Assembly: GCF_947493425.1 (NCBI RefSeq)
Contig: NZ_CANLRP010000081.1
Location: forward strand, 1 to 37,673
Source of the DNA: an uncultured Microscilla sp.
GTDB taxonomy: Bacteria > Bacteroidota > Bacteroidia > Cytophagales > Microscillaceae
Length of the DNA: 37,673 nucleotides
Direction of reading: 5' to 3'
The translations under genes were made by a program, and so were the position numbers. The stretch's first letter is position 1. The number at the start of each line of letters is the position of its first letter. Shown here one piece after another: positions 1-6,415 of the stretch. The notes beneath the pieces are model-generated. The model worked only from the letters and a program-made list of their open reading frames with translations, was not told where the DNA came from and did not search any database.

Positions 1-90
1 ACTCCCGCGAAGGTCTTACCGACCTGAGCAATGCTAACCAAATAATTGAAAAACAACTTATTTTTGAAAAACCGCAGATTTTGGGTGAGC
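1..90 (+). repeat. 90-bp direct repeat, copy 1 (inside the partial gene)
   Basis: Identical to 192-281 except for one base (A in GCAGATT here, G in copy 2). It may extend further left outside the window. It encodes the segment REGLTDLSNANQIIEKQ of the partial gene. Confidence 0.9.
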
Positions 91-176
91 ATAAGCCAGT
101 AAGAGTGATTGTAGCTTCTAAGCAAGTGTTGGGCTGGCTAAAGCCTGAAGACCAACACAGGGAGGTAATTTTTTGA
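3..176 (+). CDS. 3' end of an unrecognised gene (partial)
   Basis: An open frame enters from the left edge and ends at TGA 174-176, giving the last 57 residues of a protein. The tail reads through QIIEKQLIFEKPQ and ends KPEDQHREVIF. It has the balanced composition of real coding sequence, but I recognise no family or motif. The gene start is outside the window. Support that it is real: its segment 1-90 is duplicated at 192-281 with one mismatch, and the duplicate keeps the same reading frame. Function unknown. Confidence 0.55.
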   Translation, partial: SREGLTDLSNANQIIEKQLIFEKPQILGEHKPVRVIVASKQVLGWLKPEDQHREVIF

Positions 177-191
177 GTTGAGAAACTCCCA

Positions 192-281
192 ACTCCCGCG
201 AAGGTCTTACCGACCTGAGCAATGCTAACCAAATAATTGAAAAACAACTTATTTTTGAAAAACCGCAGGTTTTGGGTGAGC
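192..281 (+). repeat. 90-bp direct repeat, copy 2 (gene fragment)
   Basis: Second copy of 1-90, offset 191 bp, beginning 15 bp after the stop of the partial gene. The frame is open but the flanking sequence after 281 differs completely from copy 1, so this is a detached internal fragment of the neighbouring gene, probably left by an unequal duplication or a removed paralogue. It opens the stretch in front of the CaiB-family gene. Confidence 0.85.
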
Positions 282-482
282 AGGTGTTCCGTCATTCGTC
301 GGAAGAACTCACCTTGCCACTTCCCTCACAAATGCTTACTTTCGGTTTTTCTACACAATGTATAACTCAATCATCCACAGCAAAACGAGGTATTAATGCA
401 GTTCAAAAACCTGATGATCAGCGTATCAAGTACTATGGACTACCGCCTAAATGCTATGGACTCATATTTAAATACAACACGC
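282..482. other. Non-coding stretch before the CaiB-family gene
   Basis: Sequence between the duplicated fragment and the chosen start of the CaiB-family gene. A frame continues from the fragment to 529, but after 281 it has no protein-like character and overlaps the next gene. In-frame ATGs at 396, 435 and 456 precede the chosen start and would only add residues without family resemblance. I see no clear promoter. Confidence 0.4.
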
Positions 483-1691
483 ATGCAAGACACAAGAAAG
501 CCAGGCGCTGGACCATTAAAAGGCATTAAGATATTAGATTTAACCCGCTTATTACCAGGGCCTTTGGGAGCAATGATGATGGCAGACATGGGCGCCGAAG
601 TGATCAAGATTGAATCGCCTACTTTTAAAGATTACGCCCGAAACTTCCCTCCTTTTCTCAACAAAGAAGCTGCTATCTATTTGGCGTTTAACCGCTCAAA
701 GCGTAGCCTGGTGCTCGACTACAAGGCAGACGAGGGCAAAGCAATTTTACTAGACTTGGTAAAAACGGCTGACATTGTCATGGAGCAGTTTCGCCCTGGG
801 GTAATGGACAGAATGGAGCTGGGTTATGAGGATATGAAAAAGGTAAATCCTAAAATTATTTATGTGTCTATTACAGGCTATGGGCAAACGGGTCCATACC
901 GCGACAAAGCGGGGCACGATCTTAACTATATCAGCTATGCTGGAGTGCTGGGCATTACGGGTGAGCAAGGCAAGGCTCCCGTCATTCCAGGTGTACAAAC
1001 TGCCGATATTGCAGGTGGTTCTTATATGTCGGTCATTGCTTGTTTGGCGGCTTTGCAGGCGCGTCATAGTACGGGCGTAGGGCAATTTGTAGATGTGGCT
1101 ATGATGGATAGTGTAATGCCACTTGCTGTAACTACCCACGCAACTTTTGCGGCTACCAATCAGCCTCAGCCTAGAGGGAGTTTGTTTTTATCGGGAGGGC
1201 TTGCCAATTATAATGTGTACCCTTGCCAAGATGGTAAGTATATTGCCTTGGGCACGCTTGAGCCTCAGTTTTGGATGAAGTTTTGCCAGGTAACGGGCAA
1301 AGGCGAATGGATGAACAAAATAGCGCCTACCAGCAACGAAGCAGTGCAGGCTTTGTATGAGGAGGTAAAGGCATTTTTTGAAACCCAACCCCAACAATAT
1401 TGGGTGGATTTGAGCGACCAACACGACTTACTCATTAGCCCGGTGTATGACATGCACGAGGTTGAAGATGACCCACAAGTACAAGCCCGTGAGATGATTG
1501 TAGAACAAGAGCATCCTACGGCGGGCAAGGTAAAAACTATAGGGGTACCGCTTAAATTTTCGGAAACGAAGGCACAACCTGCCTGGGCTGCTCCAGTGTT
1601 TGGGGCCGATACCAAGGCTATTTTGCGAGAAGCAGGTTATTCTGAAGCGCAAATTGACAAGTGGGCAACTCAAAAATTGATTGTAGGGTAA
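483..1691 (+). CDS. CaiB/BaiF-family acyl-CoA protein, alpha-methylacyl-CoA racemase-like
   Basis: 402 residues, cytoplasmic. The family moves CoA between acids or epimerises 2-methylacyl-CoA esters. Seen: the N-terminal family motif GIKILDLTRLLPGP (residues 14-27), DMGAEVIKIE (35-44), and Asp175 in QTADIAGG, the nucleophile or acid/base of the whole family. His145 in AGHDLNY matches the His of the His/Asp pair known from alpha-methylacyl-CoA racemases, and true formyl-CoA transferases usually lack that motif, so racemase is favoured over CoA transferase. ATG 483 is chosen because it places the family motif about 12 residues in; ATGs at 396, 435 and 456 are alternatives. There is no purine-rich ribosome site, as is usual in Bacteroidota. 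The gene stands alone, convergent with the NRAMP-like gene. Substrate unknown. Confidence 0.88.
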   Translation: MQDTRKPGAGPLKGIKILDLTRLLPGPLGAMMMADMGAEVIKIESPTFKDYARNFPPFLNKEAAIYLAFNRSKRSLVLDYKADEGKAILLDLVKTADIVMEQFRPGVMDRMELGYEDMKKVNPKIIYVSITGYGQTGPYRDKAGHDLNYISYAGVLGITGEQGKAPVIPGVQTADIAGGSYMSVIACLAALQARHSTGVGQFVDVAMMDSVMPLAVTTHATFAATNQPQPRGSLFLSGGLANYNVYPCQDGKYIALGTLEPQFWMKFCQVTGKGEWMNKIAPTSNEAVQALYEEVKAFFETQPQQYWVDLSDQHDLLISPVYDMHEVEDDPQVQAREMIVEQEHPTAGKVKTIGVPLKFSETKAQPAWAAPVFGADTKAILREAGYSEAQIDKWATQKLIVG

Positions 1692-1977
1692 ATCAAATTC
1701 CGCTGTTGCTGGTGCCTTCATAGGCAACCAAGGAGCTTGCTTATAGGAACACCAACAATGGGGGAGAGTTGCCTCTATACAAGGAACGAAATACCGTGAC
1801 TATTACGAAATATCGTATAAAAATCATTTTTTGTACCTCTCCTATTTTTGGAAAATAAAATTTTATGTCACTGGCTATCAACCACTTAAAAAACAATTTT
1901 AGTTCAGAAATAATTTTGGTCTTTGGTTTGAATATATGCTTATCAAAGATATTTAATAAGCTTTGTGGTTAGGAAAG

Positions 1978-2008
1978 AAAAACGAGATTCTGCTAGGGTC
2001 TCGTTTTT
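1978..2008. terminator. Bidirectional rho-independent terminator
   Basis: AAAAACGAGA (1978-1987) pairs with TCTCGTTTTT (1999-2008), a 10-bp stem with an 11-nt loop. The A-run on the left and T-run on the right let it work on both strands. It lies between two convergent genes (stops at 1691 and 2109), where one shared terminator is expected. The rest of 1692-2108 shows no gene. Confidence 0.75.
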
Positions 2009-2108
2009 TACTTTAGTACCCCACTGTTGCTCATAGGCATACCAGCAATCGTAGGGTATTAAATTTCAACAGTCTATACTGCTCACAAGCAACCCAAGGC
2101 CTGGGAAG

Positions 2109-3434
2109 TTATTTAGGTACATATTTGCGTAGCTTATATATTTTTACCCATACCCACACACTAATCAGCGTAGACGCTGATACAATGATAAGCCACCAAT
2201 AAATGGTTGAGGGAGTTCCCCAGCCCAAGGCTTTGTATACCGACTTAAGCACATTAAACAAACCCAAATTGAGCGACACCCACACCACAGCTCCCATCAA
2301 TAGATTGTTCCAGTGTTTATTTAAAGTGCCATGACGCATCAGCGTGGGGTTGTTAATCACAAATACTAAAAATATACTAATCAAGGGCAATACCAACCCA
2401 TTGAGTGCCTGCGCCAAAATAATGGCGGGTACTGGCTTGACATCGGCCAGACCAAAAGCAAGCCCGGTAAACAACACCCCTATCCAAATAAGGCGGTAGT
2501 TGCGGCTGGTATATGACCATTTTTTAGCATTTTGCCCTCCAAAGAGGCTTTGTGCCGTGATAGAGGAGGCAAGCGGGGCGGTGATAGCCGAAGAAAAGCC
2601 AGCCGCAAACATACCAAAACCAAACAAGTATACTGCCCAACCACCCAACTGAGCAGAAAGTGCCTGAGCAAGCGCCTGAAACGAAAATTTGCCCTGAATA
2701 GTAGTACCTACAATAAGCACCGCCATAGAAATAACACAGCCCAATACAACCGCTACAAACAAGCCAAAGCGCATGTCTTTGAGCGTATGGGTTTTGTCTG
2801 ATACGCCTGAACCCAAAAAGAGATTATAGGGCACTACTGTAGTGCCTATCAAGCCCAGAATGAGTAAATTAGCTCCGTCTTCTTGTGGCAAAGAGGGAAT
2901 AAATAGCCCATGAAGCAAATCGGCCGCAGGCAACGAGTCGGCCACAAAAACGGCGGTAGTAAGAAAAACCAACCCCATAAAAACCACCATAAAACCCATA
3001 AAACGCGCCACTACCTGCAACGATGGCAGGCTAAGTGTAATAATGACCAGCACTCCTACAATGCTTACCAACAACTTGGCAGGAAGGTTAAACATAAGCT
3101 TAAGCCCTACCACTGCCCCCAAAATATTGCCTGTTTGGTAAGCTGCCGATCCCAAAATAATGGCGCCTACTACCAATACCAGCACTGGCACTTTGGCCAC
3201 ACTGTTGTCAAAGCTTTTGGCAATAGCTTGCCCTAAGTTGAGCCCGGAAATGATGCTAACCCTGGCGGCAGCTTCCTGCAACAAAAAACAAGCAACCGTA
3301 GAGAAGCCCAATGCCCATAATAAATCTAACTGGAATGTAGCGCCTGCCTTAGAAGCTGTCGTAATGGTACCAGGTCCAATAAATGCAGCAGAGATAATTG
3401 ACCAAAAAAGAATATTTAGGATTTTTGACCTGAT
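2109..3434 (-). CDS. NRAMP-family transporter with altered metal-site motifs; non-canonical start
   Basis: Integral membrane protein of about 441 residues with roughly 11 hydrophobic helices, of the NRAMP (natural resistance-associated macrophage protein) proton-coupled divalent-metal family. Seen: FIGPGTITTASKAG near residue 20 in the first helix, QEAAARVSIISG, and TTVVPYNLFLGSG near residue 200. In classical Mn/Fe transporters helix 1 carries DPGN and helix 6 carries MPH; here they read GPGT and VPY, so the usual Asp, Asn, Met and His are all absent and the substrate cannot be assumed. The only ordinary start codon, TTG at 3311, would remove helix 1. The frame is open to a TAA at 3447-3449 and encodes clear family sequence, so translation must begin upstream. 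ATC 3434 is a guess; ATC 3422 and ATT 3413 are alternatives, or the 5' end carries an error. Confidence 0.8.
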   Translation of the reverse strand: MRSKILNILFWSIISAAFIGPGTITTASKAGATFQLDLLWALGFSTVACFLLQEAAARVSIISGLNLGQAIAKSFDNSVAKVPVLVLVVGAIILGSAAYQTGNILGAVVGLKLMFNLPAKLLVSIVGVLVIITLSLPSLQVVARFMGFMVVFMGLVFLTTAVFVADSLPAADLLHGLFIPSLPQEDGANLLILGLIGTTVVPYNLFLGSGVSDKTHTLKDMRFGLFVAVVLGCVISMAVLIVGTTIQGKFSFQALAQALSAQLGGWAVYLFGFGMFAAGFSSAITAPLASSITAQSLFGGQNAKKWSYTSRNYRLIWIGVLFTGLAFGLADVKPVPAIILAQALNGLVLPLISIFLVFVINNPTLMRHGTLNKHWNNLLMGAVVWVSLNLGLFNVLKSVYKALGWGTPSTIYWWLIIVSASTLISVWVWVKIYKLRKYVPK

Positions 3435-3527
3435 GGCGTTTAATTTTTATTGTTAAATTCTCACTATAGAGGTTACAAACGGCTTAAAATAGTGATTAAC
3501 TAACAGAAAAGACCGTAATTTGTGTAG

Positions 3528-3559
3528 TGTGTAACTTATAAATTGAAAATCGTTACACA
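3528..3559. promoter_or_regulatory. Inverted repeat between divergent genes, possible operator
   Basis: TGTGTAAC (3528-3535) and GTTACACA (3552-3559) form a perfect 8-bp inverted repeat with a 16-bp spacer. It lies between the NRAMP-like gene (-) and the small membrane protein gene (+). A TAnnTTTG box, TAAATTTG, follows at 3578-3585, 35 bp before the ATG at 3621. A role as operator is inferred from position only. Confidence 0.4.
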
Positions 3560-3577
3560 TTTAACAAAATTAGATAT

Positions 3578-3585
3578 TAAATTTG
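3578..3585 (+). promoter_or_regulatory. Bacteroidota -7 box (TAAATTTG) for the 3621 gene
   Basis: Exact match to the TAnnTTTG element used by the main sigma factor of Bacteroidota. No TTG lies at the expected 17-23 bp upstream, so only half the promoter is convincing. Confidence 0.35.
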
Positions 3586-3620
3586 GATAATCAAGAGTTT
3601 TAATAATATAGATCAAGTTC

Positions 3621-4109
3621 ATGAATGATCGTACAAATTATATTCTCACCGAAGATGGTGTGATTAATAAAATAGATTCTTATTGGGAAGAATTAAATGA
3701 ATTGTCTGACAAGCAAGAGCGACTCGGAAGAGATTTACTGAAAAAGTTGTTTGGACATTTCTCGCTGAGCTTAGTGGCGGTTATTTCGGTGCTTTGGGTC
3801 AATGTTCCGCACTCGTATGGTGTCATTGCCCTTGCCGTTGTTTCGCTTGCTACCCTTGCCTCTACCATTGTCCAAATTAACACTTATGTGGCTTTTGTAA
3901 GAAACAAAAAACACGGGATGATTCTTTACCAGGAACTAAGCCAGCAAATTGTTCACAACTACGAAAACTCGCTGGAAAGAAGGGTTACACTCAGCAAATT
4001 TTTACTTTCGTGTACCCTGCCCTTACACCCTTACCTCTATATGTTTTTGTTGGCTTCGTTTTTTTTGGTCATCACAGGTTCTACTATATTTTATAACTTT
4101 TACCTTTAG
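3621..4109 (+). CDS. Small inner-membrane protein, unknown
   Basis: 162 residues, family not recognised. A charged N-terminal helix (about 1-45, rich in Glu, Asp and Lys) is followed by two close hydrophobic helices (about 50-67 and 69-90), a charged loop with a helix around YQELSQQIVHNYENSLERR, and a last hydrophobic helix (about 137-160). The shape resembles the small membrane proteins often annotated DUF4231 or SLATT-like, but I cannot assign it. It is divergent from the NRAMP-like gene. Its TAG stop (4107-4109) overlaps the stop codon of the convergent monooxygenase gene (TAA on the minus strand, 4106-4108), so no terminator separates them. Confidence 0.72.
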   Translation: MNDRTNYILTEDGVINKIDSYWEELNELSDKQERLGRDLLKKLFGHFSLSLVAVISVLWVNVPHSYGVIALAVVSLATLASTIVQINTYVAFVRNKKHGMILYQELSQQIVHNYENSLERRVTLSKFLLSCTLPLHPYLYMFLLASFFLVITGSTIFYNFYL

Positions 4110-5263
4110 AAATCATACTCCAACGCATATACTTTTTTCATGTTCGCCTCGGCTAGTCGGGGCGGTGCATGTTGCATAACCAAGTTGCGTACCCCTCTGG
4201 CTATGCCACTTTTTAGGTTTACCAATTGTGATATACGCCAAGAGTCTTTTACCACCTTATGCGCTTTTTTAAGCCGTTGTTGTTGGTACTGAGCAAAACC
4301 TGTGGTGAGCCGTTGTGGTTGTTGTACCACTTTTGCCATACACCCGGCAAACACCCAGGCGCTTTCCAAAGCTTGATTTCCCCCTTGCCCCATATTAGGC
4401 GTAGTAGCGTGGGCAGCATCGCCTACCAATGCCACCCTGCCTCGATACCATTGATTGCCAGGAGCCAAATCATAAATATCATTTCTGAGAATATTAGCTA
4501 CTTGAGCGGTTTTGATAAAATCGAGTACCAGCGGAGAAAAATCTTTATAAATACTCAATAAATCTTGCTTGAGACTCTTCGGGTCATCTTTGCCGCCAGC
4601 ACTGGTAAAATAAGTGGCAAAGAAATAGATGTGTTCGTTGTCTATAGCACCAAATCCTACCCTAAGCCCTGGCTCATTTCCCCACATTTCGGTAAAAGTA
4701 TGTTGGTAGCCCTGGGGCAACTTAAAGGGTACAATGGCACGCCAACAGGTTTGTTGGGCATAGCGGTAAGGCAGTTTGCCCAAGAGCTGCGCCCTTACCC
4801 TGGAGTGAATGCCGTCAGTGGCTACCAAAAAATCGCCCGAAGCCTGGCTACCATCTTCAAAACTTACTTTTATGCCAGAAAAATCTTCGGTAAAACGTTC
4901 GAAACGTTTGTGGGTGTGTAATGCCTCAGGGGGCAGCTGCTCAGCCAATGCCCCAATCAATGCTGCCCGATGAATGGCATAGCACAAATTGTCTTTTTTA
5001 AAATCAGCACCTGCCAATTTTTTTTGGGTATGAGTAACCACCTGTAAACGTGTAATTTGGTTGCCCAACTGTTGTACCCGATGAAACAAATCCATGTTCG
5101 TTCTTTTGAGTACTTCCATTCCGTTGGGGGCAAGTAAAATGCCTGCTCCGGCAGGAGTAAACGCAGGTGCTGCCTCGTATACTGCAGCATCGAAACCTTT
5201 TTTGTGTAAACCAATGGCAGTAGCCAACCCGGCAATACCACCGCCTATAATGATGCTTTTCAT
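4106..5263 (-). CDS. FAD-dependent monooxygenase (class A, aromatic hydroxylase-like)
   Basis: 385 residues, cytoplasmic. Single-component flavoprotein hydroxylases of this group use NAD(P)H and oxygen to hydroxylate a small, usually aromatic, substrate. Seen: the dinucleotide motif GGGIAGLATAIGLHKKG at residues 7-23, the middle DG motif FLVATDGIHSRVRAQLLG (about residue 145), and the FAD-ribityl motif LVGDAAHATTPNMGQGGNQA (about 275-295). Length is normal. It is transcribed away from a TetR regulator across 122 bp holding two perfect palindromes, the standard layout of a drug- or metabolite-inducible enzyme and its repressor. Substrate not predictable; TetX-like antibiotic inactivation is one possibility among many. 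Confidence 0.9.
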   Translation of the reverse strand: MKSIIIGGGIAGLATAIGLHKKGFDAAVYEAAPAFTPAGAGILLAPNGMEVLKRTNMDLFHRVQQLGNQITRLQVVTHTQKKLAGADFKKDNLCYAIHRAALIGALAEQLPPEALHTHKRFERFTEDFSGIKVSFEDGSQASGDFLVATDGIHSRVRAQLLGKLPYRYAQQTCWRAIVPFKLPQGYQHTFTEMWGNEPGLRVGFGAIDNEHIYFFATYFTSAGGKDDPKSLKQDLLSIYKDFSPLVLDFIKTAQVANILRNDIYDLAPGNQWYRGRVALVGDAAHATTPNMGQGGNQALESAWVFAGCMAKVVQQPQRLTTGFAQYQQQRLKKAHKVVKDSWRISQLVNLKSGIARGVRNLVMQHAPPRLAEANMKKVYALEYDF

Positions 5264-5309
5264 GAGAGAATGCGTGTTTATATGCTTATCTAAGTGTCTG
5301 GAATAAGAT

Positions 5310-5325
5310 TAGAACAATTGTTCTA
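5310..5325. promoter_or_regulatory. TetR operator, site 1
   Basis: Perfect 16-bp palindrome TAGAACAATTGTTCTA. Its core is repeated exactly at 5345-5362. It lies nearer the monooxygenase gene in the divergent promoter region and is the expected binding site of the adjacent TetR protein. Confidence 0.8.
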
Positions 5326-5344
5326 TAGTACAAACAACGCAAAC

Positions 5345-5362
5345 TTAGAACAATTGTTCTAA
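5345..5362. promoter_or_regulatory. TetR operator, site 2
   Basis: Perfect 18-bp palindrome TTAGAACAATTGTTCTAA. Its centre is exactly 36 bp from that of site 1. It ends 7 bp before a TATTTTTG box (5370-5377), so bound repressor would cover the upstream part of the regulator's own promoter. Confidence 0.82.
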
Positions 5363-5385
5363 ATTCTACTATTTTTGTGATTGCT

Positions 5386-6015
5386 ATGAAAACCAAAGAG
5401 AAAATACTGGCAAAAGCACTGGAGCTTTTTAACCAACACGGCAGCGAAAAAGTGAGTACTCGCCACGTGGCCGATGCCTTGGGCATAAGCGTGGGCAATT
5501 TGTATTACCATTATAAAGACAAGCAAGCATTGATTACACAATTGTATGAACAGTTGGTGGCCATACTAAATGGAGAATTTGATACCTTTGAGGCAGCAGA
5601 CACAAGCCTTGCCTCACTTATGTATTCGGTCAGGTTTACTTTTGATACTTTGCACAAGTATCGTTTTTTGATGTTGGATTTTGTGCAAATCATGCGGGGA
5701 AACCCTGGTATTCAGGCGCACTACCAACAACTGGTACAATTGCGTAAGGAGCAATTCAGGTTTGCGGTAAAGTTGTTGATTGAACAAAAAATGCTGAACG
5801 AAAGTATAAAGGAAGTTCCTTTTGACTATTTGCAAATGCAATTTACTATTATGGGGGACTTTTGGATTTCGGAGGCGGAGATTTTGTATCAGGGGGCTGC
5901 AGCCGACAAAATAAAATATTTTACTGAGGCAATGTTGTATTGGTTTTATCCGTACCTGACTACGACCGGCAAAAAAGTTTTTAACGAAGTGCTGCCCACA
6001 CTTTTTGAGAAGTAA
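5386..6015 (+). CDS. TetR/AcrR-family transcriptional regulator
   Basis: 209 residues. The N-terminal TetR helix-turn-helix is clear: KILAKALELFNQHG, then VSTRHVADALGISVG and NLYYHYKDKQALI (residues about 6-55), followed by an all-helical ligand-binding and dimerisation domain. ATG 5386 is chosen over the in-frame GTG 5377 because MKTKEKILAKALELF is the normal family start, and 5377 lies inside the promoter-like box. It probably represses itself and the divergent flavin monooxygenase through the two AGAACAATTGTTCT sites, released by the enzyme's substrate or a related compound. Ligand unknown. Confidence 0.92.
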   Translation: MKTKEKILAKALELFNQHGSEKVSTRHVADALGISVGNLYYHYKDKQALITQLYEQLVAILNGEFDTFEAADTSLASLMYSVRFTFDTLHKYRFLMLDFVQIMRGNPGIQAHYQQLVQLRKEQFRFAVKLLIEQKMLNESIKEVPFDYLQMQFTIMGDFWISEAEILYQGAAADKIKYFTEAMLYWFYPYLTTTGKKVFNEVLPTLFEK

Positions 6016-6415
6016 GTGACGGCGCATAGTGATGTAAACTGGCTCAACATTCCCCGGATGTTGCCTTGAACTCAAACCGATAGCTGCAGCTACGCTGCGC
6101 TCTGCCAAAGGCTAAAAGTGTCCCAGTCAACCTTGAGTTTATGCCCCTCGACACTTATTTTGAACACATTCCTTAACAACGCCAAATTTTCTGAACAGGG
6201 TTGTCCCATATAAAGGTGCTTTTTAGTAATGGCTTTGAGTACTTTTGTATTTGCAAATATGAGAATAAAAGAAAGAAGGAGAACCTGTGGTAGCAAGAGA
6301 GGCAGTTGGTTTTTTAGCTTTACGCAATGAACCCCTTATATTTGTGCCATCAACAGTTTATCAAGTGGGGCTTGTCTAAGTTTTGGCGCAAGCCCATTAA
6401 AGTCAGCTTTTACTC
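6016..6415. other. 400-bp intergenic region with small hairpins
   Basis: No convincing gene. A hairpin CAACAT/ATGTTG sits at 6045-6063 just after the TetR gene, without a T-run. A 12-bp palindrome TAGCTGCAGCTA at about 6083-6094 resembles the core of the foldback elements found elsewhere in the window, but no terminal repeats surround it. TATTTGCAAATA (6248-6259) is palindromic. GGGCTTG (6368-6374) pairs with CAAGCCC (6389-6395) in the leader of the amidase gene. A short reverse-strand frame at 6090-6296 looks spurious. Confidence 0.45.
6337..6344 (+). promoter_or_regulatory. Bacteroidota -7 box (TATATTTG) for the amidase gene
   Basis: Exact TAnnTTTG match, 72 bp before the ATG at 6416. The nearest upstream TTG (6306-6308) is 28 bp away, longer than the usual 17-23. 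Confidence 0.35.

Noticed and set aside
272..529. 85-codon frame running from the duplicated fragment into the CaiB-family gene
   Set aside because: Beyond 281 it has no protein-like character, starts at TTG inside the repeat, and overlaps the real gene in another frame.
2109..3311. Taking TTG 3311 as the true start of the NRAMP-like gene
   Set aside because: It would delete the first conserved membrane helix, which is plainly encoded upstream in the same frame.
4106..5263. Naming the flavin monooxygenase as a TetX tetracycline-inactivating enzyme
   Set aside because: The motifs seen are shared by all class A flavin hydroxylases; nothing specific to TetX is visible.
6090..6296. 68-codon reverse frame after the TetR gene
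   Set aside because: No family features and no upstream signals; its end lies in a hairpin-rich non-coding region.
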